A DNA stretch of 63,599 nt from assembly GCF_013385635.1 (NCBI RefSeq), contig NZ_JACAPR010000029.1:1-63599 (forward strand), in the 5' to 3' direction. The position numbers and the translations under genes are program-made. Below the pieces are notes generated by a model. It had not been told where the DNA came from and did no database searches. It worked only from the letters and a program-made list of their open reading frames with translations. Shown piece by piece: positions 26,228-34,070 of the stretch. How positions within the stretch are numbered: the first letter of the stretch is position 1; each line of letters starts with the position of its first letter. Origin of the DNA: Pseudomonas gingeri. GTDB lineage: Bacteria; Pseudomonadota; Gammaproteobacteria; Pseudomonadales; Pseudomonadaceae.

Positions 26228-27041
26228 TCACCGTGGACGCGGATCCGAGGCAAATCCCATTGAAAGCTATGAGGCGCGCGTTGAGTGAGGTCTCTTCTCG
26301 ACGAATCTCCTCAATGGCCTGATCGATCGACTCGCTTGTGTTACGGATAGGCGACTCAGAAGCAGTGATCTGATTCAGAAGAGTATTCGCTTGTAATCCT
26401 CGCACCTCATTGTCACCACCTGACGTGATACGCTGAACGTATTGCAATCTCTCGCTAACCTCCTTGTTGGCTCGAGAAAAGTAAGACATGAAGCTTGGTG
26501 TCTTGTCGATTTGTTGTTCCGCCCTCGCCACATAAGCATTCAGTGACCGTTCCAACGCCAGCGCCGAGCGATTCAACGCCTCAACCTGATCGACTCGGGC
26601 ACTCTCCGATTTGATCGACTGGCCGGCCTGCGTCAATCGACCTACAGCAGCATTGAACTCCTCGATGTTGCTGCGAGCAAAACGCGCCTGGAGTGCAGCA
26701 CCGGAGTTATCAACCATGTTGAGTTCCAGGCCTGAGTCCGTCACTGCGCCGCTGAAATTCTGGGTAATGGGGATGCCCACCCTAGCCATCGTCAACGTCA
26801 GACTCTCACCGTCAACGGCTCCTATGACGTTGAGCTGAAGCTTTTCCAATGCACCTTGAGTATTGAGGGCTACACGCTGAAGGCTGCCAACGAGCTTTCC
26901 ATCAGACGTCTGTGTGAGTTGCATCAATTCGGCGCCAGACTCCCGCTTGGCTACATAAGTGCCTGATACAGAACGCTCAAAACACCCCACCAGCATCAGC
27001 ACTATTGGCACCAACAGCATCATGCGTGTTTGGCTTTCCAT
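26130..27041 (-). CDS. Lipoprotein with IS-derived C-terminal tail
   Basis: 303 residues. The signal peptide ends in a lipobox (LLVPIVLMLVGC, Cys20), so this is a lipid-anchored envelope protein. It has a beta-rich domain (GTYVAKRESGAELMQLTQTS, GKLVGSLQRV), then a long helical region. GGAGGAGG lies just before the ATG. From about residue 272 the codons come from the IS remnant (the segment from AAGTGTAGTGGTCTA to the TGA at 26130), so the native C-terminus has been lost and replaced by about 32 foreign residues. The original family is not recognised. Confidence 0.75.
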   Translation of the reverse strand: MESQTRMMLLVPIVLMLVGCFERSVSGTYVAKRESGAELMQLTQTSDGKLVGSLQRVALNTQGALEKLQLNVIGAVDGESLTLTMARVGIPITQNFSGAVTDSGLELNMVDNSGAALQARFARSNIEEFNAAVGRLTQAGQSIKSESARVDQVEALNRSALALERSLNAYVARAEQQIDKTPSFMSYFSRANKEVSERLQYVQRITSGGDNEVRGLQANTLLNQITASESPIRNTSESIDQAIEEIRREETSLNARLIAFNGICLGSASTVKCSGLMIPDTHLGENTRQIEVSDDQATSFLFR

Positions 27042-27147
27042 GCCATCCCCTCCTCCAAGACACTCCCAGTATAGAACGTCCTTAACTCTCTATCGCCAAA
27101 CCAATGCAACGAGTGAAATTTTGGAGCCTGATCTGATGCTCGTTTGG

Positions 27148-27171
27148 AGTAGTTAACTAATCCCGGCCTGC
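27148..27171. repeat. Fragment resembling the same IS end
   Basis: AGTAGTTAACTAATCCCGG here resembles the IS end at 25972 (GTAGTGGTCAACTAATCCCG), in the same orientation. Probably a second, nearly erased insertion or a relic of the same event. Confidence 0.45.
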
Positions 27172-27194
27172 GTACTCATCGCAGATGATCGTTA

Positions 27195-27437
27195 TTACTC
27201 GAAGTTAACCACTTGCGCCCCCGTAAACTCTTTAGGAAGCAGTACGAGCAGAGAAGCTAGTAGCGCCTCAGCCTTTGAAAAAACTTTAAAGGTCAGAGGC
27301 CCCTTCTTGCCTTCCTTGCTCTTCACTCGGGCATCAGGGAGAAACCAACCTATCTGGATCTGTGCGGCATCAATAGCGAAGCTCAAGAGCAACTGACCAT
27401 CAGCGTTCTTGATAGCCCATTTTTCAATATTTTCCAT
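27195..27437 (-). CDS. Small hypothetical protein (80 aa)
   Basis: MENIEKWAIKNADGQLLLSF start with alternating strand-like sequence and a Lys-rich middle (VKSKEGKKGPLTFKVFSKAE), ending near FTGAQVVNFE. No signal, no motif recognised. It stands alone between the lipoprotein and the patatin operon. Confidence 0.55.
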   Translation of the reverse strand: MENIEKWAIKNADGQLLLSFAIDAAQIQIGWFLPDARVKSKEGKKGPLTFKVFSKAEALLASLLVLLPKEFTGAQVVNFE

Positions 27438-27617
27438 TTAAAGTAATCTCGTCTTTTTAATACTGGGTGCAGTCCTGAAAATAGCCCCCTCACACCTAAG
27501 ATAGAGAGTAATACTTGCGAATAGCAAGTATCACAGACCGGCTTCCACATCTTGGCGCGTAACTGCACGCCCCATTGAGACTGTTGGTACCATGCCTTGA
27601 CACCAATAGATAAGACA

Positions 27618-28694
27618 TCAGCTCAATCGTTTCATTGCTCGCGCAAGCACATCGTCAGCAATTTCCGCATCATGCTGTGCAAGCGTTAAAGCGGCTTCGC
27701 TGGCTCGCAACTTGTTACGCGACTTTTGAGCCTCGAGCACACGCGTCAGAGATCCAAGGGTGTCTTGATAGCCCTGCTCGATCCAAGAGGGTATTTTCTC
27801 TGGATGAAAACCCAGTAAATCCCGGGGACCTGAGAACCATCCCTTTGTTCGTTCAAGACTACGGCTGGGACGTATCTCCAGCACTGTGGCGTCCGGGAAT
27901 CGTTGCCGGCTCCATGCCGACCCTTCACTGAGATGAGTAACAATGACCAGGTTGCAACCAGCCTCGAGCAATGGTGCAATCGGAGTATTACCCTGTACCG
28001 TCTGCCAACCGCCCTGCCCACCATCGGAGTAACGCTTCCCGTCATGTAAACGAGAGGCAAACAGCAACGGAATAGCCGCCGAGGCAAGCAACGCCTGCTT
28101 GCGTTCGCCCTCAGCGAGCGACTGGATGAGAACAACTTCTGAGTCGGGCGTGTCGGCGAGCCCTAACTCAGCAGCGGCCACACGCAGCAAATCGTTGATT
28201 CCACCTTGCGACTGATACAGCGACACATAAAGTGGTAACCCCTTGTCAAGGCCTTCACTCTCTAGAAAAACATCCATCAGTTGCTTGAGCGGGGCATCAT
28301 CCAGCAAACCATCATTCAGGCTCGCGAGTGATTCCGGCCAAGGCAAATCGAAATAATCGGCAGCCTTGCGGCCCATATCCAATGCCGCCAGTAGCGCTGC
28401 TCCACCCTGGGCACGCAAGCCTGCTGCTGCCAGCAAGGTCAGGTATATCGGTATATTGGCCGCCAATGGTGACTCCATGGCAAGCCGGTCCCACAACAAC
28501 GTCAATCGCTCTATACCCACTCGCAGAGAGGGGGCCCCGGCTAGAACGCCCCCGTTCAGCGCGCCGATGCTAGCACCCGAGATCATATCAATACGTGCCC
28601 CTGCTTCATGCAGTGCCTTCAGCACGCCGACTTGATAAGCCCCCTTGGCACCACCACCAGACAACACCAGGCCAGTTTTGAAGGTTTCGCTCAT
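27618..28694 (-). CDS. Patatin-like phospholipase
   Basis: 358 residues with the complete patatin dyad set: oxyanion GGGAKG (13-18), nucleophile GASIG with Ser42, and the catalytic Asp in DGG (224-226). It should hydrolyse acyl chains from (phospho)lipids at the membrane. It is the third gene of a tight minus-strand operon: its ATG overlaps the RdcB-like stop by 4 bp. Patatins serve as membrane-degrading effectors in CBASS and other anti-phage systems. Coupling to a dynamin-like GTPase here suggests joint action on membranes, which is inference. Confidence 0.88.
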   Translation of the reverse strand: MSETFKTGLVLSGGGAKGAYQVGVLKALHEAGARIDMISGASIGALNGGVLAGAPSLRVGIERLTLLWDRLAMESPLAANIPIYLTLLAAAGLRAQGGAALLAALDMGRKAADYFDLPWPESLASLNDGLLDDAPLKQLMDVFLESEGLDKGLPLYVSLYQSQGGINDLLRVAAAELGLADTPDSEVVLIQSLAEGERKQALLASAAIPLLFASRLHDGKRYSDGGQGGWQTVQGNTPIAPLLEAGCNLVIVTHLSEGSAWSRQRFPDATVLEIRPSRSLERTKGWFSGPRDLLGFHPEKIPSWIEQGYQDTLGSLTRVLEAQKSRNKLRASEAALTLAQHDAEIADDVLARAMKRLS

Positions 28695-29608
28695 TGCCCG
28701 TGCCCCATAAACACCTCACCAATCATGCCCTCTGCCACACGCTGAGCAGACCCCAGACGCGGCAAATGCAACGGTAGCGTCTCAGACTGACCTGAAATCG
28801 CGTAGACAAAGGGACTCAACAGGGGATCAGCCCAATCTCCTAGGTAACGAATCGCGTCACCAGTATCGCCTGCAATACCAACGCCGGCTGGAGTTGACTG
28901 AAGCATCCAGTAACGCACCGTAGACCGGCGCTCGGTACGAGCAACTTGTGCATCCCGCGCCAGCTGAATAATGGCGCGATCAGCCAGCATCTCAAGCAAT
29001 TGCTGACGCTCACTCCCATCCTGCACGGCGCAGCAGCTTCCAAACGGCCCCCAACGCAGCTCCTCCAGCGCCGCATAGCAGCGCCCTGACAAACTCAGTG
29101 CGTCAAGTCGACCAGCCCCCCACTTTCCGAATACCTGATCAAGATGCAGATGGGCTTGCTGTAGACGGTCGATGCGTTCCACCTGGCTTTCAAGTGCATG
29201 GCAGCGATCACTCAACTCTTCGCTGAGAGTATCAAGTGCGAGCCGGGTCTGAACTGAATAGTCAGCCAAACGGGCTGTATTGCGTTTCAGATCACTCACC
29301 CTTTTCTGCAGCTGAGCAATCGTATGATTACTTAATGTCAACGAAGTGCTGAGATCTGTGAGCCAATGTAGAGCCCCTTCAATACCATCAAACAGGCTGG
29401 CATTAATCTCAGCCTGTCGCTTGGAGCCTTGCCCGGTAAAACCATCATAGAGTCTTAAGAAAAAATCAGTGCGCTTGGTGCTAACACGCAAGTGTTCACG
29501 ACCAACATCAATGCCGTTGGCAAAGTCCACCACAAATTTCTCGGGCAGGCTGGTCAGCAATTGACATAACTCGGAAGACTGCGGCAGTGGCTCTGCACGG
29601 TTCATCAA
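28691..29608 (-). CDS. RdcB/YjcZ-like family protein
   Basis: 305 residues, mainly helical, with a coiled-coil centre (about residues 90-165, for example LQKRVSDLKRNTARLADYSV) and no membrane helix. Position and length match the E. coli yjdA(crfC)-yjcZ pair, whose second member has been linked to control of motility and diguanylate cyclase activity (RdcB naming). It overlaps both neighbours by 4 bp (29605-29608 and 28691-28694), so the three proteins are made together. The family call rests mostly on context and general sequence look. Confidence 0.65.
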   Translation of the reverse strand: MMNRAEPLPQSSELCQLLTSLPEKFVVDFANGIDVGREHLRVSTKRTDFFLRLYDGFTGQGSKRQAEINASLFDGIEGALHWLTDLSTSLTLSNHTIAQLQKRVSDLKRNTARLADYSVQTRLALDTLSEELSDRCHALESQVERIDRLQQAHLHLDQVFGKWGAGRLDALSLSGRCYAALEELRWGPFGSCCAVQDGSERQQLLEMLADRAIIQLARDAQVARTERRSTVRYWMLQSTPAGVGIAGDTGDAIRYLGDWADPLLSPFVYAISGQSETLPLHLPRLGSAQRVAEGMIGEVFMGHGQ

Positions 29609-32031
29609 GCTACCTCCTGAACTTGCACACAGGTATCCATCGCCAGTGCCTCACAATCGCCACGCAAGCTCGGCACATGGTGCTTGAAACGTACCAGTAT
29701 TTGGGCCAAAGCCAACTGCTGCTCCTGACTACTTTGTTTGTCACGAATGCTTTGCGAGAGATCGCTGGAAAGCTGATTAATAAGATCGTGTAGTTGCTCA
29801 AAAAACACATCGACCGCTGCTTCCAAGGGGCGCTCGACCAGCTTGACAACTGCGTCTTTCAGCTCGCTGAAACTTTTATTCACAACGTGATTGATCGAAT
29901 TGGCAACCAGGTTGATATCAATCTGGTAGTAACCCTCGGTTGTCGTGTAGCTCTCCCATCCCCAGTCCTCGCTGTCAAACCAACCACATATCGTTCCCCA
30001 TACCCCACTGCTGCGCCGACGATACGGGACATTGCGTTGCTTCTTTTCTATTGCGTCGGCAAGTAACTCCTGACTGGAGAGCGGCAACGACAATGAGGGT
30101 AGTGTCGGCAATTGGATATCAATGGAGAAACCTTGCCGGCCGAAGCGTTCACTTAGTGCATTGATTAGCTGGACGGCCTGCCGGGAGACACTCCGATCAA
30201 ACTCACGCTTAAATCGCTCCAGTTCCTTATTCACGTACTTATGCAAACTTCTCTCGTTGTGTTTGATAATATCTCGAACTCCATCCTCAATACCCTGGAT
30301 CACCTCTTTTGCATCACGCTCAGTATCTAGCTGGATAATAGGGTTTTGGGGATCAAATTCGCGTCCAAACTTGAATTTTTTTTTACGCCGTCGTTCAGCT
30401 CTCGTATCAGTATTGCCGAAAATTTTTTTGGCCAAACCAAGAAAGGTAAAACCGACGATGCTGGTATGCTCTGCTACAACTTGCTTCTGCTCCGTATGTT
30501 TGGCTGCACTAAAACCCTTTTTTACCTCCTGCCCAATCGCTTCTCGGACCGTCAGAAAAGTCTGATCGATTGAAGTCTTGATCTCCTGGAACACCTCGTT
30601 AGAACGCTCACGAGAATCAGAGCGCAGGGTAATGACCTGATGGATATCGCTCTCAAGTGCCTTGATTTCATCGGTCAACTCATCGACGCTCTTTCCCAGC
30701 GCCACCTCACGAACATTCAGGAAATTGTTTAGGCTCTTGGCGATATCCTTGACTTTTGAAGCCGAGGAACTGATTGCAAATATCGCAGCTTGAGCATGAG
30801 CCCTGAGTAAAACCTTTTCCAGCGGCTCGGAAAACCGCGAATTTCGCCAGAGCTTGCCTGCACGCTTGCGCACATCATCATGATCTTGCAGATCTTCCGC
30901 TTCCCAGGATGCCCCGAATGCCAAGTTTGCAAAGTCCATGACCCAGTCATCCTCTGCACCGGTAGGCAGCGGCAATGCTCCACTCTCGTCCAGTGCACGT
31001 AGGGCACGGTTGGATAGATCACCCAGCTTGGAGGCTACCGGGAAAACATTGGACCGTTCGAATGGCTTGAGCATCGCTGCCACCTGATTGCAGGTCTCAT
31101 CAAGACTGTCACTGTTTCTGTTTTTCTCATCAATCTTGTTGACCAGAGCATACATCCGCCCCTGAGCCACCTCGTTCAACTCAGCCAATTCGTATCTGAT
31201 CTGGTCACTCGCATCCGAGCCCAACTGGGTGTAATCAAGCACGGCCATCACGGCAGACGCGCGCCTAAGTTGATCGCGCAGCATATGTCGCAAATGCTGT
31301 TGACCTGCTTCATTGGGCCCTGGAGTATCGAGCAGGGTGAAACTTCCAGCACCAGGTGGCAAGTCCGCAAAATGTGCGAACTCGATCTCGATCAAAGGAA
31401 TGTTGTCGATATCCCTGTAGGCGTCAAAGGGGAATTTGACGTCAAGCGCAAAACACATCCGCACCAGATCGTTGAGATCACGTAAAAACTCATAGATCTG
31501 CTCGGGCCCCTCGTAACGTTGCTGGACCGTCTGACTTGCCTGGACCTTAGCAATCAGCTCCGACATATCCTTACCGAAGGGCATCTCTTCAATAAACTCA
31601 CGACCCTGTGGGGTGGTAAGAGCAGACTTGAGTTCAGCCATCACCTGGTTGAGGAGCTTCGCCTTGTCCACTGTCAATGTGGGACTCTGCTGACCTGGAA
31701 GATGACGGATCCGCGTAGGTAAAGCTGTCATCGGCCGGTTACGATTAGGAAGAACCTCAGCCCCGACAATTGCATTGATGGTGGTGGACTTACCAGCCTT
31801 CATGGTCCCAACCACGGCTAGAACCATCTCCAGGCGCTGCAGTTTGCTTTGCTCGTCAGCCAGCATACGCAACTGCTCTTCAAGGCTTTTGGGGGTAAAA
31901 GTGGGATGTTCATTATCCACTTCATCAACCACCACGCCCGGAGCGTCTTTCATGCGCTGCAACATATCTATTACAACATCCAGCAAGCGCAGAGCTTCCT
32001 CACGTAGCAGTTCGATATGCTCCTGATCCAT
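29605..32031 (-). CDS. crfC: Dynamin-like GTPase, CrfC/YjdA family
   Basis: 808 residues from ATG at 32031 (GGAGAAGGG upstream). G1 P-loop GTMKAGKST is at 75-83, the G2 region NRPMTALPT follows, then G3 DTPGPNEAGQQ and G4 NKID, and long helical stalk segments. Two hydrophobic/Gly-Trp patches (SGVWGTICGWFDSEDWGWES) may touch membrane. E. coli CrfC is a dynamin-like protein that binds the replication clamp; related dynamins act in membrane repair and phage defence. It is first in the operon with rdcB-like and patatin genes. 32032-32274 upstream should hold the promoter, but I see no clear motif there. Confidence 0.82.
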   Translation of the reverse strand: MDQEHIELLREEALRLLDVVIDMLQRMKDAPGVVVDEVDNEHPTFTPKSLEEQLRMLADEQSKLQRLEMVLAVVGTMKAGKSTTINAIVGAEVLPNRNRPMTALPTRIRHLPGQQSPTLTVDKAKLLNQVMAELKSALTTPQGREFIEEMPFGKDMSELIAKVQASQTVQQRYEGPEQIYEFLRDLNDLVRMCFALDVKFPFDAYRDIDNIPLIEIEFAHFADLPPGAGSFTLLDTPGPNEAGQQHLRHMLRDQLRRASAVMAVLDYTQLGSDASDQIRYELAELNEVAQGRMYALVNKIDEKNRNSDSLDETCNQVAAMLKPFERSNVFPVASKLGDLSNRALRALDESGALPLPTGAEDDWVMDFANLAFGASWEAEDLQDHDDVRKRAGKLWRNSRFSEPLEKVLLRAHAQAAIFAISSSASKVKDIAKSLNNFLNVREVALGKSVDELTDEIKALESDIHQVITLRSDSRERSNEVFQEIKTSIDQTFLTVREAIGQEVKKGFSAAKHTEQKQVVAEHTSIVGFTFLGLAKKIFGNTDTRAERRRKKKFKFGREFDPQNPIIQLDTERDAKEVIQGIEDGVRDIIKHNERSLHKYVNKELERFKREFDRSVSRQAVQLINALSERFGRQGFSIDIQLPTLPSLSLPLSSQELLADAIEKKQRNVPYRRRSSGVWGTICGWFDSEDWGWESYTTTEGYYQIDINLVANSINHVVNKSFSELKDAVVKLVERPLEAAVDVFFEQLHDLINQLSSDLSQSIRDKQSSQEQQLALAQILVRFKHHVPSLRGDCEALAMDTCVQVQEVA

Positions 32032-32274
32032 CCCTTCTCCTTGACGAGGCCTTTGCCTCAAACATCTTCATTGAGCGCTTGCGGCGTGCAAACACTTTCC
32101 AAAAGAGGGTCCATGCCTATCAGAACACTCAATCCTCACCAAATAATGGCACAAGGACACCACTCACATCAAACACGACACAAACTCCAGCCTATCTCGG
32201 TAGAGAGGTAACTCCTCCCTAATCCAACGTCTAGCTGCCCCAACGCCGGCCCAGTACCCACTCGATTCTCATAC

Positions 32275-32415
32275 TCACCATTCTTCTTGGTAGTGGGGGT
32301 TGTTGAAATAGATATTCAATCGCAGCAACCGACACGGCGCATTGTTGCCGCTGGGAAACTCCTTGAACTCAGGCTTCGTACCGATATTCCCCTCTCCCCA
32401 AAAATGGGTGGACAT
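32275..32415 (-). pseudogene. Truncated ICE single-stranded DNA-binding protein
   Basis: Only the N-terminal 46 residues remain (MSTHFWGEGNIGTKPEFKEF, then RLLRLNIYFNNPHYQEEW), matching the start of ICE-borne SSB proteins, which are about three times longer. The frame ends at a TGA where unrelated DNA begins. It directly follows the DUF3158 gene as in intact elements. The gene that normally comes next (topoisomerase III) is absent, so this marks a deletion or insertion junction. Confidence 0.7.
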
Positions 32416-32417
32416 GA

Positions 32418-32990
32418 TCAGTTCCTCACCGGATGGCTGTTGGCGTGTTGGAGCATCCGTCGCTGATAAGCCCGCTCGGCCAGATCCACTTTGCCCGCAC
32501 AAAGAAAAGCTTGCCGACTGATACTGTGCGTCAGGCTGATCTGCATATTGATGATGATCCGCTGTATCTCCAACGCATAAAGATCAGAAATGAGGCTGAA
32601 CGGCGTGCGTTCGTCACTCATCAACTCCGCCCACAGATCCACCCCCATCTTGCTGCGATCCATTCGGCTCCAACGCAAAAACACCGTCCCTGCCCCCGTG
32701 GATTGTCGAACCAAACGAATGGGCAACAACGTGAACGGATACCGCTCAGCCTGAGCCAGCACATTCTGCATCGCCAACTCTACGAGGCCTTCCGTCAACG
32801 CGCAGCACCAATCCCCCATTTCAATCAGCTCCCCCTTACCCTTAAAAGGCTTTAAAAGCCCTTTAAGGAAGGCACCGTGTTCCAGCGCAGAGAAGGCACT
32901 CTGTTGCAAGGGCTGGAAGGCAACCTGTTTGGGACCATCCTCCGCATTTCTCGGATCGGCACCGCTGTCATTCCCTTGTGAATTGACCAT
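32418..32990 (-). CDS. DUF3158 family ICE protein
   Basis: 190 residues (MVNSQGNDSGADPRNAEDGP start), with FLKGLLKPFKGKGELIEMGD as the family-typical block and a helical C-terminus. It lies between the PFL_4669-family gene and ssb, its standard place in PFGI-1-type elements. The ATG at 32990 lies 4 bp after the previous stop. Function unknown; the gene appears intact. Confidence 0.8.
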   Translation of the reverse strand: MVNSQGNDSGADPRNAEDGPKQVAFQPLQQSAFSALEHGAFLKGLLKPFKGKGELIEMGDWCCALTEGLVELAMQNVLAQAERYPFTLLPIRLVRQSTGAGTVFLRWSRMDRSKMGVDLWAELMSDERTPFSLISDLYALEIQRIIINMQISLTHSISRQAFLCAGKVDLAERAYQRRMLQHANSHPVRN

Positions 32991-32994
32991 CGAA

Positions 32995-33762
32995 TCAATC
33001 CTCCTGGCTCTCAGACACCCTCGGCACTGCCCCAGCAGAGACCGGCGCAGAAGAGGCCCCCACCCCCTCGCCAATGCCCTCCCTGCCTTGCACCTGACTC
33101 CGCATGATCGCCGGCGCAAACTCCGAACGTCGCGTCCCCTCCAGCACATCCAACGGTAAGGTTCCAAACCTCTCCTGAGCCTGCCGAGCCACGTCATTGC
33201 CAGCAGCGAAATCAGCACGCGTCGCACCCGAAAACTTGTACTGCTGAGCGAACCCGAACAGGCTGCGCAGCACACGGCCACCGGAGTTTATCCAGTGCTC
33301 CATGTCCCGCCGACTCATCAATGCAACGTAATGACACTGCTGCGCCTGACGAACAAAGTTGTCGTAGGCAACGATCAGGTACAGCGCCAAAAAACCGAAG
33401 GGTGAGTTGATGAATACCGGTACTTTGACAGGCTCGGTATTCAACGTCTTACTCACGCTAAGCGCCTCGGGAATCAAGCTCATGAGCTGATCCAGGTTTC
33501 GCCGGACCATGGTCAAATCAGCCTTTGAGCTTTCCAGTTTCTCCTGCATCCGGATCATCCAAAAGTCCGAATAAGGATCATCCTGTGCCGCCCCGAGCTT
33601 CATTCTGTTCATCAAACGGACGAATCCGGCAAACCCAATAATCGCGGGTTTATTTTCGTCAGCAGGTCTGCCCTGCCAGACACGCACAGCGTGATGGGTA
33701 TGAAGTGTCAGCTTGATTGAACTGCGCAGGGGACCTAGGCTTTTTAAAAGATGCTCAGACAT
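32995..33762 (-). CDS. ICE protein, PFL_4669 family
   Basis: 255 residues from ATG at 33762 with AGGAG upstream. LTLHTHHAVRVWQGRPADEN, FVRLMNRMKLGAAQDDPYSD and the SGGRVLRSLF region match the integrating-conjugative-element family named after P. protegens PFL_4669. Function unknown. First gene of a three-gene minus-strand run with DUF3158 and the ssb remnant. The gap to the TraD gene (33763-34070) should hold divergent promoters. Confidence 0.82.
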   Translation of the reverse strand: MSEHLLKSLGPLRSSIKLTLHTHHAVRVWQGRPADENKPAIIGFAGFVRLMNRMKLGAAQDDPYSDFWMIRMQEKLESSKADLTMVRRNLDQLMSLIPEALSVSKTLNTEPVKVPVFINSPFGFLALYLIVAYDNFVRQAQQCHYVALMSRRDMEHWINSGGRVLRSLFGFAQQYKFSGATRADFAAGNDVARQAQERFGTLPLDVLEGTRRSEFAPAIMRSQVQGREGIGEGVGASSAPVSAGAVPRVSESQED

Positions 33763-34070
33763 CGATTGCTCCTGGTGGTGGGCGGTCAAGGCAGCAGTGT
33801 TATCAGGAACAAAACGATCATCAGCCGAAAAACAGAATCGAGCGTGCCGAGTTTTAAAACACCCCGATAGCGGCGCCCAACTTATTTGCTGCCCACCACA
33901 GCCACCCTCACAACACCCACCAAATCTGAAGCCACCCATTCCAGTTTTCTTGCAGCCCTCTTCTCCCATATTTGCAACCGTGTCCGCCCCACTGATGAGG
34001 ACACAGCCATGCCCCAATCCCCCTTTCGCCTTATTGCTTCAACCCGTACTTTCAACACCGAGCAAAGACC

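Noticed and set aside
33763..34017. 85-codon extension of the PFL_4669-family frame
   Set aside because: A strong ribosome site precedes the internal ATG at 33762, and the extension is Cys/Gly-rich and unlike the family.
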